A DNA stretch of 64,000 bases from assembly GCF_003201595.1 (NCBI RefSeq), contig NZ_QJJS01000004.1, positions 236,209-300,208 on the forward strand. Direction: 5' to 3'. Position 1 is the stretch's first letter; each line of letters opens with the position of its first letter. Shown one piece after another: positions 8,031-16,725 of the stretch. The notes beneath the pieces are model-generated. The model was not told the DNA's origin, did no database searches, and was given only the letters and a program-made list of their open reading frames with translations. The stretch is from Sphaerotilus hippei. GTDB lineage: Bacteria > Pseudomonadota > Gammaproteobacteria > Burkholderiales > Burkholderiaceae_C. Both the position numbers and the translations under genes were made by a program.

Positions 8031-9062
8031 TCACGCCATGCGCCGGGCCGCGGTGGAGCCTCGCGCGATCACGCGCGAGGCCAGGGTCTCGTGGCCGGTG
8101 GGCAGGGGCGTGTCGGGGTCGGCCTGGATGCGTTCGATCAGCCGCTGCATCGCCACCTCGCCGGTGAGTTCGCTGGCCATGTCCACGGTGGTCAGGGCCG
8201 GGCTGGTGTAGCGACCGTAGAGGATGTTGTCGAAGCCGGCGATGGACACGTCTTCGGGCACGCGCAGGCCCAGGGCCTGGGCCTGTCCCAGCAGGCCCAG
8301 GGCCAGCAGGTCGTTGTAGGCGACCACCACGTCGGGTGGCTGCGCCGACAGCAGCAGGGACGACGCCACGCGCTCGCCCTCCTCGGCCACGGGCGCGGCG
8401 ACGTCGTGCAGCGTCAGGGCGGCCTCGCTGCCTTCGAAGGCCTGCTGCAGGCCCTGCCAGCGGTCGGCGCTCCAGCGTGCGCCGCTGAAGCCGACGTAGT
8501 GCACGCGACGGTGTCCCTGGTCGCGCAGATAGCGCCCCAGCATCAGGGCGGCGGTCTTGCTGTCCGCGCCCACGCCGTAGCCACCGGCCAGCGACTGCTG
8601 GCCGCCGTAGTAGACCGTCGGCACCCCGCTGTGCTGCAGCCAGTCGGTGGCGATCTCCGACAGCCGGGCGCTCACGATCAGGCCGTCGACGCGCCGGCTG
8701 AGGTCCTGCAGCATGGCCAGCACCGGGGTCTGTCCTTCCGTGGCATCGGCGAACAGCAGGTTCAGCCCCGCTCGCATCGCCACCCGCGAGGCGCCCTTGA
8801 CCAGGCTGGTGAAGTGCGGGTTGAGGATGTCGAGGATGACCAGGCCGACATTGCCCGTGCGGCCGGTGATCATGCCCCGGGCCAGCGGGTTGGAGCGGTA
8901 GCCGAGATCACGGATCGCCTGCGTGACACGCTCCTCGACCTCGCGGGTGAAGCGCTGTCCGCCGTTGATGAACTTGGAGACCGTGGCGGTGGACACGCTG
9001 GCGGCCTGGGCCACGTCGTGGATGGTGGCGGCCTTGCGTCTGCGGGGCGAAGTGTCTGGCAT
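8031..9062 (-). CDS. LacI-family transcriptional regulator
   Basis: 343 aa. An N-terminal LacI HTH (ATIHDVAQAASVSTATVSKFINGG) with hinge helix (NPLARGMITGRTGNVGLV) precedes a periplasmic-binding-protein-like effector domain (about 65-335). The start was chosen at MPDTSPRRRK because longer frames to 9119 would read through the operator palindrome at 9083-9094. It is divergent from a TRAP transporter, uronate dehydrogenase and lactonase. Two LacI-type palindromes lie between, so the effector is probably a uronate or aldarate. It converges with the dehydratase gene that ends at 7955, 75 bases away. Confidence 0.92.
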   Translation of the reverse strand: MPDTSPRRRKAATIHDVAQAASVSTATVSKFINGGQRFTREVEERVTQAIRDLGYRSNPLARGMITGRTGNVGLVILDILNPHFTSLVKGASRVAMRAGLNLLFADATEGQTPVLAMLQDLSRRVDGLIVSARLSEIATDWLQHSGVPTVYYGGQQSLAGGYGVGADSKTAALMLGRYLRDQGHRRVHYVGFSGARWSADRWQGLQQAFEGSEAALTLHDVAAPVAEEGERVASSLLLSAQPPDVVVAYNDLLALGLLGQAQALGLRVPEDVSIAGFDNILYGRYTSPALTTVDMASELTGEVAMQRLIERIQADPDTPLPTGHETLASRVIARGSTAARRMA

Positions 9063-9082
9063 GGGATCGAGTTTAGCCGGCA

Positions 9083-9094
9083 GTAAACGTTTAC
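9083..9094. promoter_or_regulatory. LacI-type operator palindrome GTAAACGTTTAC
   Basis: Perfect 12-base palindrome with central CG, the hallmark of LacI/GalR operators, 20 bases upstream of the lacI-family start. It probably mediates autoregulation. Its centre is 79 bases from that of the second palindrome at 9162-9173, so DNA looping is conceivable. Confidence 0.8.
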
Positions 9095-9145
9095 CTCCAG
9101 ACATCGACAAGAGGCGCACTGGTGCTTACCACTAGTTGTCGTACC

Positions 9146-9174
9146 TTGACCTTGTCTCAAGTTAAACGTTTAAT
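9146..9174 (+). promoter_or_regulatory. Promoter of the TRAP-uronate operon with embedded LacI operator
   Basis: TTGACC at 9146-9151 and TTTAAT at 9169-9174 are separated by 17 bases and each match the sigma-70 consensus at 5 of 6 positions. The perfect palindrome TTAAACGTTTAA (9162-9173) overlaps the -10 element, so a bound LacI-type repressor would block polymerase. The start codon of dctP follows at 9242. Confidence 0.78.
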
Positions 9175-9241
9175 TTGCGACAGCAGGACCAGCCCGCGTG
9201 GCGGCTTGTCGATCCCTGATCCAGAACCCGAGGAGACTTCC

Positions 9242-10210
9242 ATGCCCGTTATCACCCCCGTCCGCCTGGCCCCGTTGCTCGCTCTCGCGCTGGGAAGCGC
9301 CCATGCGGTCGAGTTCCGCTCGGCGGACATCCACAACTCCGACGACTACCCGACGGTGGTGGCGGTCAAGCACATGAGCCAGCTGCTGGAACAGAAGAGC
9401 GGCGGCAAGCACCGCATCAAGGTGTTCAACAAGGGCGCCCTGGGCAACGAGAAGGAGACCATCGACCAGCTCAAGATCGGCGCCCTCGACATCGCCCGCG
9501 TCAACATCAGCCCGATGAACGGCATCTGCCAGAAGACGCAGGTGCCGACCATGCCCTTCCTGTTCCACTCGGTCGAGCACATGCGCCGTTCGCTGGACGG
9601 CCCGGCGGGCGAGGAGATCCTGAAATCCTGCGAGGAACAGGGCTTCATCGGCCTGGCCTTCTACGACTCGGGCGCGCGCTCGATGTACGCGAAGAAGCCC
9701 ATCCGGTCGGTCGCCGACGTCAAGGGCATGAAGGTGCGTGTCCAGCAGTCGGACCTGTGGGTGGCGCTGGTCGGCGCGATGGGCGGCAACGCCACGCCGA
9801 TGCCCTTCGGCGAGGTCTACACCGGCCTGAAGACGGGCCTGATCGACGCGGCCGAGAACAACATCCCGTCCTACGACAGCGTCAAGCACTACGAGTCGGC
9901 CAAGTACTACTCGAAGACCGAGCACTCGATGGCCCCCGAGATGCTGCTGATGTCCAAGCTCATCTGGGACAAGCTGCCCAAGGCCGAGCAGGACATGGTG
10001 CGGGCGGCGGCCAGGGAGTCGGTGGCCTTCCAGCGCCGCAAGTGGGACGAGCAGGAGTCCAAGTCGCTGGCCGCCGTCAAGGCCGGCGGCGCCGAGATCG
10101 CCGAGGTCGACAAGAAGTCCTTCCAGGCGGTGATGGGTCCGGTCTACGACAAGTTCATGACCACGCCCGACCTCAAGCGCCTGGTCAAGACCATCCAGGA
10201 CACCAAGTAA
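9242..10210 (+). CDS. TRAP transporter solute-binding protein, DctP family
   Basis: 322 aa. A signal peptide ([14 protein letters not shown]) leads into a DctP fold beginning [23 protein letters not shown]. The conserved binding arginine is expected in [21 protein letters not shown], and the helix-forming [10 protein letters not shown] motif is present. The periplasmic receptor delivers a carboxylate to the DctQ/DctM membrane complex encoded immediately downstream. Uronate dehydrogenase in the same operon makes galacturonate or glucuronate the likely ligand, as known for some TRAP receptors. The start at 9242 follows GAGGAG and gives a complete signal sequence; longer frames enter the promoter. 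Confidence 0.93.
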   Translation: MPVITPVRLAPLLALALGSAHAVEFRSADIHNSDDYPTVVAVKHMSQLLEQKSGGKHRIKVFNKGALGNEKETIDQLKIGALDIARVNISPMNGICQKTQVPTMPFLFHSVEHMRRSLDGPAGEEILKSCEEQGFIGLAFYDSGARSMYAKKPIRSVADVKGMKVRVQQSDLWVALVGAMGGNATPMPFGEVYTGLKTGLIDAAENNIPSYDSVKHYESAKYYSKTEHSMAPEMLLMSKLIWDKLPKAEQDMVRAAARESVAFQRRKWDEQESKSLAAVKAGGAEIAEVDKKSFQAVMGPVYDKFMTTPDLKRLVKTIQDTK

Positions 10211-10232
10211 GCCTGCAGCCGGGACCGCAACC

Positions 10233-10721
10233 ATGTACACCAAGTTCTGCGCCGGGCTGTCCCGGCTCAGCCTGATGCTGGCGGTGGCCGGCCTGATCGC
10301 GGTGGTGCTGTGCGTGCAGTACCAGGTGATCGGCCGCTACATCTTCAACGACACGCCGACCTGGGCCGAGGCGCTGGCGATGCTGCTGGTGCTCTTCGTC
10401 ACCTCGTTCGGGTTGGCCGTGGGCGTGCGGGACGCCGGCCACATCGGGCTGGAATCGATGGTCGCGCTGCTGCCACCGGCCTGGCAGCGCCGCATCGAGG
10501 TGCTCATCCACGCGCTGGTGGCGCTGTTCGGTGCGCTGATGGCACAGGGCGGATGGCGCTGGATGATCGCCAAGTGGGGCGAGAAGAAGCCGATGCTGCC
10601 GGTTCCCGACGGCATCGACTACCTGCCGGTGGTGATCGCCGGCGTGCTGATCGTGCTGTTCTCGATCGAACACATCGCTGCCAATTTGCGCGGCGAGGAA
10701 GTGGTGCCGGCATGGAACTGA
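10233..10721 (+). CDS. TRAP transporter small membrane subunit, DctQ family
   Basis: 162 aa with four predicted membrane segments (about residues 12-34, 45-67, 88-110 and 130-150) and the DctQ landmark RYIFNDTPTWAEALAMLLVL near residue 31. It forms the small subunit of the Na+-driven uptake complex. It lies 22 bases after dctP and overlaps dctM by 10 bases, indicating translational coupling. Confidence 0.9.
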   Translation: MYTKFCAGLSRLSLMLAVAGLIAVVLCVQYQVIGRYIFNDTPTWAEALAMLLVLFVTSFGLAVGVRDAGHIGLESMVALLPPAWQRRIEVLIHALVALFGALMAQGGWRWMIAKWGEKKPMLPVPDGIDYLPVVIAGVLIVLFSIEHIAANLRGEEVVPAWN

Positions 10722-12004
10722 GCATCCTGGCGGTGAGTTTCACCGTGCTGCTGCTGCTGGGCGTGCCCGTGGCGTTCGCGATCGGGCTGTCGTCGGTGGC
10801 CACGATCATCGCCGCGGGGCTGCCCGTGGCCATCGTCTTCCAGAAGATGGTCGGAGGCATGCAGGTCTTCAGCTTCCTGGCCATCCCGTTCTTCGTCTTC
10901 GCCGGCGAGCTGATGCTCTATGGCGGCATCGCCGAGCGCATCGTGCGCTTCGCCAACAGCCTGGTCGGCCACGTCAAGGGCGGCCTGGGCATGAGCAACG
11001 TGCTGGGCTGCACCATCTTCGGCGGCGTGGCCGGCTCGCCGCTGGCCGACGTCTCGGCGATCGGCTCGGTGATGATCCCGTTGATGAAGAAGGATGGCTA
11101 CGACGCCGACTACGCGGTCAACGTCACCACCCACGCGGCCCTGGTCGGCGCCATCATGCCGACCTCGCACAACCTGATCATCTTCACGCTGGCGACCTCG
11201 GGCATCGCCTCGGTCAGCGTGCTCAGCCTGATGCTGGCCGGGCTGATCCCGGCGCTGATCCTGACGCTGTGCAACCTGGCCGCGGCCTACTGGGTGGCCG
11301 TCAAGCGCGGTTATCCGGTGCGCCCGGGCGGCTTCGGGGGCTGGAAGGCGGTACTGACGGCGTTCCTGGCCTCGCTGCCCGGTCTGCTGGTGGTGGTCAT
11401 CATCCTCGGGGGCATCCTCTCCGGTGCGTTCACCGCCACCGAGTCGGCGTCCATCGCGGTCGCCTGGGCCTTGCTGATCACGGTGTTCGTCTACCGCACG
11501 CTGAGCTGGTCGAACTTCCTGAAGGCCTGTGCCAAGGCCTGCAAGACCACCGGCGTGGTGCTGCTGCTGATCGGCATCTCGGCGGCCTTCGGCTACTTCA
11601 TGGCGCTCTACGAGGTGCCGCAGAAGACCGGCGAGCTGATGAAGTCCATCTCCAGCGAGCCCTGGGTGATCTTCCTGATGATCAACGTGCTGCTGTTCAT
11701 CCTGGGCACCTTCCTGGACATGGCCGCCACGATCCTGATCTGCACGCCCATCTTCCTGCCCATCGCGATGCAGTTCGGCATGGACCCGGTGCAGTTCGGC
11801 ATCATCATGCTGATCAACTGCGCGCTGGGGCTGAACACGCCCCCGGTCGGCTCGGTGCAGTTCGTCGGTTGCGCGATCGGCGGCATCTCGGTCGGCCAGG
11901 TGATGCGCACGATCGGGCCGTTCTACGGGGCCCTGGGTGCCTGCCTGCTGCTGGTGACCTACGTGCCCTCCTTCTCGCTGTGGCTGCCCAGCCTGTTCAA
12001 GTGA
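10712..12004 (+). CDS. TRAP transporter large permease subunit, DctM family
   Basis: 430 aa, the usual DctM size, with about a dozen hydrophobic segments and family blocks FAGELMLYGGIAERIVRF, GGVAGSPLADVSAIGSVMIP and LNTPPVGSVQFV. It carries the substrate and Na+ translocation path in the inner membrane. The start at 10712 (MELSILAVSF) overlaps the dctQ stop. A strong hairpin follows at 12011-12035, before the enzyme genes. Confidence 0.93.
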   Translation: MELSILAVSFTVLLLLGVPVAFAIGLSSVATIIAAGLPVAIVFQKMVGGMQVFSFLAIPFFVFAGELMLYGGIAERIVRFANSLVGHVKGGLGMSNVLGCTIFGGVAGSPLADVSAIGSVMIPLMKKDGYDADYAVNVTTHAALVGAIMPTSHNLIIFTLATSGIASVSVLSLMLAGLIPALILTLCNLAAAYWVAVKRGYPVRPGGFGGWKAVLTAFLASLPGLLVVVIILGGILSGAFTATESASIAVAWALLITVFVYRTLSWSNFLKACAKACKTTGVVLLLIGISAAFGYFMALYEVPQKTGELMKSISSEPWVIFLMINVLLFILGTFLDMAATILICTPIFLPIAMQFGMDPVQFGIIMLINCALGLNTPPVGSVQFVGCAIGGISVGQVMRTIGPFYGALGACLLLVTYVPSFSLWLPSLFK

Positions 12005-12010
12005 CACCGT

Positions 12011-12035
12011 GCCCGGCCCGCGGTGCGGGCCGGGC
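12011..12035 (+). terminator. Strong hairpin between dctM and uronate dehydrogenase
   Basis: A perfect 11-base-pair GC stem (GCCCGGCCCGC, GGT loop, 12025-12035 complement) lies 7 bases after the dctM stop and is followed by TGTTT. There is no long U tract, so it may be a partial terminator or an mRNA-stabilising element that sets different levels of transporter and enzyme. Confidence 0.55.
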
Positions 12036-12057
12036 TGTTTCCCGGAGACCCTTTCCC

Positions 12058-12894
12058 ATGCTCGACCGCCCCGCCACTTCCATCCGATTCCGCCGCCTGC
12101 TGCTGACTGGCGCGGCCGGCAACCTGGGCAGCGAACTGCGCCCGCGCCTGAAGGCCTACTGCGACACGCTGCGTGTCTCGCACCGCAGCGACGACATCGC
12201 CCCGGCCGGTCCCGGCGAGGAGATCGCCGTGGCCGACCTGGCCGACAAGGCCGCGGTGATGGCGATGGTCGAGGGGGTCGATGCCATCGTCCACCTCGGC
12301 GGCGTGTCCACCGAGCAGAGCTGGGAGGCCATCCGCGACGCCAACATCAGCGGCATGGTCCACCTCTACGAGGCCGCCCGGCTGCACGGCGTGCGGCGCA
12401 TCGTCTTCGCCAGTTCCAACCACGTGACCGGCTTCTACCGCCAGGATCAGGTCGTGAGCTCGCGCGACCCGGTGCGCCCGGACGGCTTCTACGGCCTGAG
12501 CAAGGCCTTTGGCGAGAACCTCGCGCAGCTGTACTGGGACCGCCATGGCCTCGAGACGGTCAGCGTGCGCATCGGCTCGTCGTTCGCCGCGCCCCGGGAC
12601 CGCCGCATGCTGGCGACCTGGATGAGCTACGACGACACCGAACGCCTGGTGGCCGCCGCGCTGGGCGCGCCGGTGGTGGGCCACAGCATCATCTACGGCA
12701 TGAGCGACAACGCCACCACCTGGTGGGACAACACGCCGGCACGCCACATCGGCTACCGGCCGCAGGACAGCTCGGAGGTGTTCCGGGCCGAGGTCGAGGC
12801 GCGCCAGCAGCACGTCGACCGCGGCGATCCGGCCACGCTGCACCAGGGCGGCATGTTCGTGCGCACCGGGCCCTTCTTCGACGAAGCGGTCTGA
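12058..12894 (+). CDS. udh: Uronate dehydrogenase (NAD-dependent)
   Basis: 278 aa extended SDR, a normal Udh length. The Rossmann motif is TGAAGNLG (about 16-23). The catalytic triad can be read as S near ASSNHVTGFY and YGLSK (Y-x3-K). Strong family segments include IVHLGGVS, ASSNHVTGFYRQDQV and GYRPQDSSEVFRAEVEA, all very close to known uronate dehydrogenases. It oxidises D-galacturonate or D-glucuronate at C1 to the aldarolactone in the cytoplasm. The upstream TRAP genes would supply substrate, and the SMP-30 lactonase 4 bases downstream could open the lactone. Confidence 0.9.
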   Translation: MLDRPATSIRFRRLLLTGAAGNLGSELRPRLKAYCDTLRVSHRSDDIAPAGPGEEIAVADLADKAAVMAMVEGVDAIVHLGGVSTEQSWEAIRDANISGMVHLYEAARLHGVRRIVFASSNHVTGFYRQDQVVSSRDPVRPDGFYGLSKAFGENLAQLYWDRHGLETVSVRIGSSFAAPRDRRMLATWMSYDDTERLVAAALGAPVVGHSIIYGMSDNATTWWDNTPARHIGYRPQDSSEVFRAEVEARQQHVDRGDPATLHQGGMFVRTGPFFDEAV

Positions 12895-12898
12895 GCCC

Positions 12899-13861
12899 AT
12901 GAACGAGCCCCTGTCGATGCGTTATCCGGATCCGGCGATCGAGGTGCTGCACCCCGATTTCCTGAAGCTGCGCCTGTTCAGCGCGTCGGTCGAGCGCCTG
13001 GCCACCGGCCTGCGCTGGGCCGAGGGGCCGGTGTGGTTCGGTGACGGGCGCTACCTGCTGCTGTCGGACATCCCCAACGACCGCATCCTGCGCTGGGACG
13101 ACTGCTCCGGAGCGGTGAGCGTGTTCCGTCAGCCCTCGAACAACGCCAATGGCCACGCCCGTGATGCGCAGGGGCGGCTGCTCACCTGCGAGCACCTGAC
13201 ACGCCGGGTGACGCGCACCGAGCACGACGGGTGCGTCACCGTGCTGGCCGATCGGTACGAGGGGGCGCGGTTGAACTCGCCCAACGACATCACGCTGTGC
13301 CGACGCGACGGCGCGGTCTGGTTCACCGACCCGGATTTCGGGCTGCACGGCCACTGGGAAGGCGAGCCCGGCACGCCGGAGCGGCCGCACGGGGTCTACC
13401 GGATCGATGCGGCGACCGGGCGGCTCGACTGCGCGCTCGACGACCTCGACGGCCCCAACGGCCTGGCGTTCTCGCCCGACGAGCAGGTGCTCTACGTGAT
13501 CGAGAGCCGCGCCCGGCCGCACCGGCGCATCTGGGCGTATGACCACGCCGCCGATGGCACGCTGTCCAACAGGCGCCTGCACGTCGATGCCGACGGCCCG
13601 GGGGCGCTGGACGGCATGGCCTGCGACGTGGCGGGCAATCTCTGGTGCGGCTTCGGCACCAACGGTGCGCCGGGGACCGACGCCGCCGCCCTGGACGGTG
13701 TGCGCGTCTACAACCCGGCGGGCCAGCCGATCGGCCACATCCACCTGCCCGAGCGCTGCGCCAACGTCTGCTTCGGCGGGGCCAAGGGCAACCGGCTGTT
13801 CATGGCGTCCAGCCATTCGCTGTACGCGCTGTACGTCAACACGACCGGCGCGGTGCGCTGA
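12899..13861 (+). CDS. SMP-30/gluconolactonase family lactonase
   Basis: 320 aa six-bladed beta-propeller. Metal-binding landmarks are E near GLRWAEGPVWFGDG, N in ARLNSPNDIT, N in GPNGLAFSPD and D in GALDGMACDVAG, matching the E-N-N-D calcium/zinc site of the family. It probably hydrolyses the aldarolactone made by uronate dehydrogenase. Four bases separate the two genes. It is the intact counterpart of the truncated remnant at 3467. Aldarate dehydratase is not encoded in this operon, although the enolase-type and keto-acid dehydratases at 5833-7955 lie just beyond the LacI gene. Confidence 0.9.
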   Translation: MNEPLSMRYPDPAIEVLHPDFLKLRLFSASVERLATGLRWAEGPVWFGDGRYLLLSDIPNDRILRWDDCSGAVSVFRQPSNNANGHARDAQGRLLTCEHLTRRVTRTEHDGCVTVLADRYEGARLNSPNDITLCRRDGAVWFTDPDFGLHGHWEGEPGTPERPHGVYRIDAATGRLDCALDDLDGPNGLAFSPDEQVLYVIESRARPHRRIWAYDHAADGTLSNRRLHVDADGPGALDGMACDVAGNLWCGFGTNGAPGTDAAALDGVRVYNPAGQPIGHIHLPERCANVCFGGAKGNRLFMASSHSLYALYVNTTGAVR

Positions 13862-13878
13862 AGAGGCCGGCCGGCGAG

Positions 13879-14487
13879 TCAGGCCAGGCCGAGCCGGTCC
13901 AGCCAGGCCTCGACCGGCTCGCCGCTGCCCATGTCGGGGGCGACCAGCCCGTCGATCATGAAGGTCGGCGTGACGTGGATGCCGTTCTGGCGCGCGTACT
14001 TCGCCTGCCACTTCAGGTCGACCTGCAGCGCCGGGCGCGCGAAGGCCTCGGTCAGGGCCACCCCGCTGTGCTGCTCGATCAGCGCCAGGAGGGCGCGTGC
14101 GCTGCAGTCGAGCAGCGGACCGGCGCAGTGGTCGGTCGGCTCGAAACGGTCGCGCTGCGCGAACACCGCGGCCATCACCGCCCTGGCGGCGGTCTTGCCC
14201 CCCTCGGTGGTGGAGGCCGCCAGGATGGCGCGCGTGATCACCGGCGAGAACAGGTGCCAGGGCTGCGACAGCAGCCGCAGCTTCAGCGTCAGCCGGTCCT
14301 CGCCGGCCCGCGCCAGCAGGTCGTCGAACTTGGCGAAGGCCCGGGCCGAGAACGGGCAGGTCGGCTCGAGGAAGACCTCGAGCGTCTTCGGCCCCCGGCC
14401 CCAGACCAGCGGGTCGGCGGCTCGGGTGGCGGGTGCGGGGGAGGAGGTGGTGGTGCTCACGTGATGGGTCCGCGTCAAGGGGCTCAC
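13879..14487 (-). CDS. Thioredoxin-fold (DsbA-like) protein with CPFS motif
   Basis: 202 aa. A thioredoxin fold is indicated by VFLEPTCPFSARAFAKF (single active-site Cys, CxxS rather than CxxC), a helical insert, and the cis-proline loop HVTPTFMIDG. CxxS members act as isomerases, glutathione-type transferases or reductases rather than classical disulfide oxidants. No signal peptide is obvious, so it is probably cytoplasmic. It starts 10 bases after the 4-hydroxy-2-oxovalerate aldolase gene and is therefore probably the last gene of the meta-cleavage operon. A GTG start near 14457 is possible. Its role in ring-cleavage metabolism is unknown. Confidence 0.75.
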   Translation of the reverse strand: MSPLTRTHHVSTTTSSPAPATRAADPLVWGRGPKTLEVFLEPTCPFSARAFAKFDDLLARAGEDRLTLKLRLLSQPWHLFSPVITRAILAASTTEGGKTAARAVMAAVFAQRDRFEPTDHCAGPLLDCSARALLALIEQHSGVALTEAFARPALQVDLKWQAKYARQNGIHVTPTFMIDGLVAPDMGSGEPVEAWLDRLGLA

Positions 14488-14497
14488 ATTGTCCAGC

Positions 14498-15535
14498 TCA
14501 AACGCCAGCCTGTGCGGCGCGCTGGCGGGCCATGGTGAGGGCCGTGTCCTCGATCATGTCCTCCTGGCCGCCGACCATCCGGCGTCGGCCCAGCTCGACC
14601 AGCAGGTCGCGCGCCGGAATGCCGTACCGTGCGCCCGCCCGCTTGGCGAACAGCAGGAACGAGCCGTAGACGCCGGCGTAGCCCAGCGTGAGCGCGTCCC
14701 GGTCGATGCGGATCGGGAAGTCCATGATCGGCACCACCCGGTCCTCGGCGACGTCCTGGATCTTCCAGACGTCCACGCCGGTCTCGAGGCCCATGCGGTC
14801 GAGCACGGCGACGAGCACTTCCATCGGCGTGTTGCCCGCCCCGGCGCCGAGGCCCGCGGCGGCCGCGTCGATGCGGGTGGCGCCGGCCTCGATGGCGGCG
14901 ACCGAGTTGGCCACGCCCATCGCCAGATTGTGGTGACCGTGGAAGCCCAGCTCGGTCTCGGGCTTGAGCGCGTCGCGCACCGCCGAGAGCCGTTCCCTGA
15001 CGCCATCGGGCAGCAGGTAGCCGGCCGAGTCGGTCACGTAGACGCAGTGGGCGCCATAACCCTCCATCAGCCGGGCCTGGGTGACCAGCTGCTCCGCGCT
15101 GGCCATGTGGCTCATCATCAGGAAGCCCACCGTGTCCATGCCGAGCTTGCGGGCCTGCGTGATGTGCTGCTCCGACACGTCGGCCTCGGTGCAGTGGGTG
15201 GCCACGCGGATGGTGCCCACGCCCAGTTCATGGGCCATCTTCAGGTGGTCGACCGTGCCGATGCCCGGCAGCAGCAGCGCCGAGACCCTGGCCTGCTTCA
15301 TCAGCGGCACCACGGTGCCCAGGTATTGCTCGTCGGTGTGGGCGGGGAAACCGTAGTTGACCGAGCTGCCGCCCAGGCCGTCGCCGTGCGTGACCTCGAT
15401 CAGCGGCACCCCCGCCTGATCCAGCCCTTGAGCGATCGAGCTCATCTGCTCGAGCGTCATCAGGTGGCGCTTGGGGTGCATGCCATCACGCAGCGTCATG
15501 TCGTGGAGGGTGATCTTCTTGCCTTGCAGTGTCAT
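14498..15535 (-). CDS. dmpG: 4-hydroxy-2-oxovalerate aldolase
   Basis: 345 aa, the full family length. The HMGL-like TIM barrel opens with [15 protein letters not shown], where the metal-binding Asp follows Arg. The metal histidines appear in [11 protein letters not shown] (HxH), and the DmpG-specific C-terminal communication domain follows. It splits 4-hydroxy-2-oxovalerate to pyruvate and acetaldehyde, the latter being channelled to DmpF. dmpF ends 18 bases upstream, the conserved order in meta-cleavage operons. Confidence 0.95.
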   Translation of the reverse strand: MTLQGKKITLHDMTLRDGMHPKRHLMTLEQMSSIAQGLDQAGVPLIEVTHGDGLGGSSVNYGFPAHTDEQYLGTVVPLMKQARVSALLLPGIGTVDHLKMAHELGVGTIRVATHCTEADVSEQHITQARKLGMDTVGFLMMSHMASAEQLVTQARLMEGYGAHCVYVTDSAGYLLPDGVRERLSAVRDALKPETELGFHGHHNLAMGVANSVAAIEAGATRIDAAAAGLGAGAGNTPMEVLVAVLDRMGLETGVDVWKIQDVAEDRVVPIMDFPIRIDRDALTLGYAGVYGSFLLFAKRAGARYGIPARDLLVELGRRRMVGGQEDMIEDTALTMARQRAAQAGV

Positions 15536-15553
15536 GGCTTTGCTCCGTGCGGG

Positions 15554-16489
15554 TCAGGCGGTCACCGGCTCGGCGGCCGCGGCGCGGGCCTGCAGCGTCA
15601 GCCGGCCAGCCAGGATCTCTTCGGCGAACATCTCGGCCGTGCGCGCCGCCGCCGCGGTCATGATGTCGAGGTTGCCGGCGTACCTGGGCAGGTAGTCCCC
15701 CAGGCCTTCCACCTCCAGGAAGATCGATACCCGCTGGCCGTCGAACACCGGGCCGTTGACCAGGCGGTAGCCGGGAACGTACTTCTGCACCTCGGCCAGC
15801 ATGGCGTGCACGCTGGCGGTGATGGCCGCCTGGTCGGGCTCGCCCTCGACCAGGCAGTGCACGGTGTCGCGCATCATCAGCGGCGGCTCGGCCGGGTTGA
15901 CGATGATGATGGCCTTGCCGCGCCGGGCGCCGCCGACCTGCTCGACCGCGCCGGCCGTGGTGCGGGTGAACTCGTCGATGTTCTTGCGCGTGCCCGGGCC
16001 GACCGAGCGGCTGGACACCGTGGCGACGATCTCGCCGTAGGCCACCGGCTGCACGCGGCTGACCGCCGCCACCATCGGGATGGTGGCCTGGCCGCCGCAG
16101 GTCACCATGTTGACGTTCATCTCGCCCGAGCCGACGTGCTGCTTCAGGTTGACCGGTGGCACGCAGAACGGGCCGATGGCCGCCGGCGTCAGGTCGATCA
16201 TCAGCGCCCCTTCGGCATTGACCTTGCGCGAGTTCTCGGCGTGCACGTAGGCGCTGGTGGCGTCGAAGACGATCTGCACGCCATCGGCCCGCAGGTGGGG
16301 AACCAGTCCGTCGACACCGTCGGCGGTGGTCTTCAGGCCCAGTTCGCGGGCGCGTTGAAGCCCGTCGGAGGCCGGGTCGATGCCCACCATCCAGACCGGC
16401 TCGAGCACCGGGCTGCGCTGCAGCTTGGCCAGCAGGTCGGTGCCGATGTTGCCGGGCCCGATCAGGGCGCACTTGATCCTGTTGTTCAT
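15554..16489 (-). CDS. dmpF: Acetaldehyde dehydrogenase, CoA-acylating
   Basis: 311 aa. NAD-binding [13 protein letters not shown] is at the N-terminus and the catalytic Cys lies in [12 protein letters not shown] (about residue 127). It converts the acetaldehyde from DmpG to acetyl-CoA inside a channelling complex. The start was set at [13 protein letters not shown], since the longer upstream frame overlaps the tautomerase gene. It sits between the tautomerase (13 bases) and the aldolase (18 bases). Confidence 0.95.
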   Translation of the reverse strand: MNNRIKCALIGPGNIGTDLLAKLQRSPVLEPVWMVGIDPASDGLQRARELGLKTTADGVDGLVPHLRADGVQIVFDATSAYVHAENSRKVNAEGALMIDLTPAAIGPFCVPPVNLKQHVGSGEMNVNMVTCGGQATIPMVAAVSRVQPVAYGEIVATVSSRSVGPGTRKNIDEFTRTTAGAVEQVGGARRGKAIIIVNPAEPPLMMRDTVHCLVEGEPDQAAITASVHAMLAEVQKYVPGYRLVNGPVFDGQRVSIFLEVEGLGDYLPRYAGNLDIMTAAAARTAEMFAEEILAGRLTLQARAAAAEPVTA

Positions 16490-16502
16490 GCTCGGCTCCC
16501 GG

Positions 16503-16694
16503 TCAGCGGCCCAGGTCCTTGGCGGTCTGGCCGGCGATGCCCCAGTTCGTCCGGGGCACCTCCTGGATCCAGACGCGGATGGCTTCCCTGGGCGCACCGG
16601 TGGCCTCGACCAGGGCGGTGCTGACCTTCTCGATGACGGCGCGCTTCTGGTCCTCGGTGCGGCCTTCGATCATGTAGATCTGTGCAAACGGCAT
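16503..16694 (-). CDS. dmpI: 4-oxalocrotonate tautomerase
   Basis: 63 aa, the typical 4-OT subunit size. After Met removal, Pro1 ([13 protein letters not shown]) is the catalytic base. Arginines near positions 11 and 39 ([12 protein letters not shown]) are the expected substrate-binding residues. It interconverts enol and keto forms of oxalocrotonate in the dehydrogenase branch of the catechol meta pathway. The presence of this gene and dmpH implies that branch, yet the dehydrogenase that makes oxalocrotonate is absent from the operon. Confidence 0.92.
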   Translation of the reverse strand: MPFAQIYMIEGRTEDQKRAVIEKVSTALVEATGAPREAIRVWIQEVPRTNWGIAGQTAKDLGR

Positions 16695-16725
16695 GATGAA
16701 CTCTCCTTGAATGCGGGATGGGGAT

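Noticed and set aside
14489..16624. A 711-codon open frame on the plus strand
   Set aside because: Antisense to dmpG and dmpF, which are full-length and conserved; composition is that of a shadow frame.
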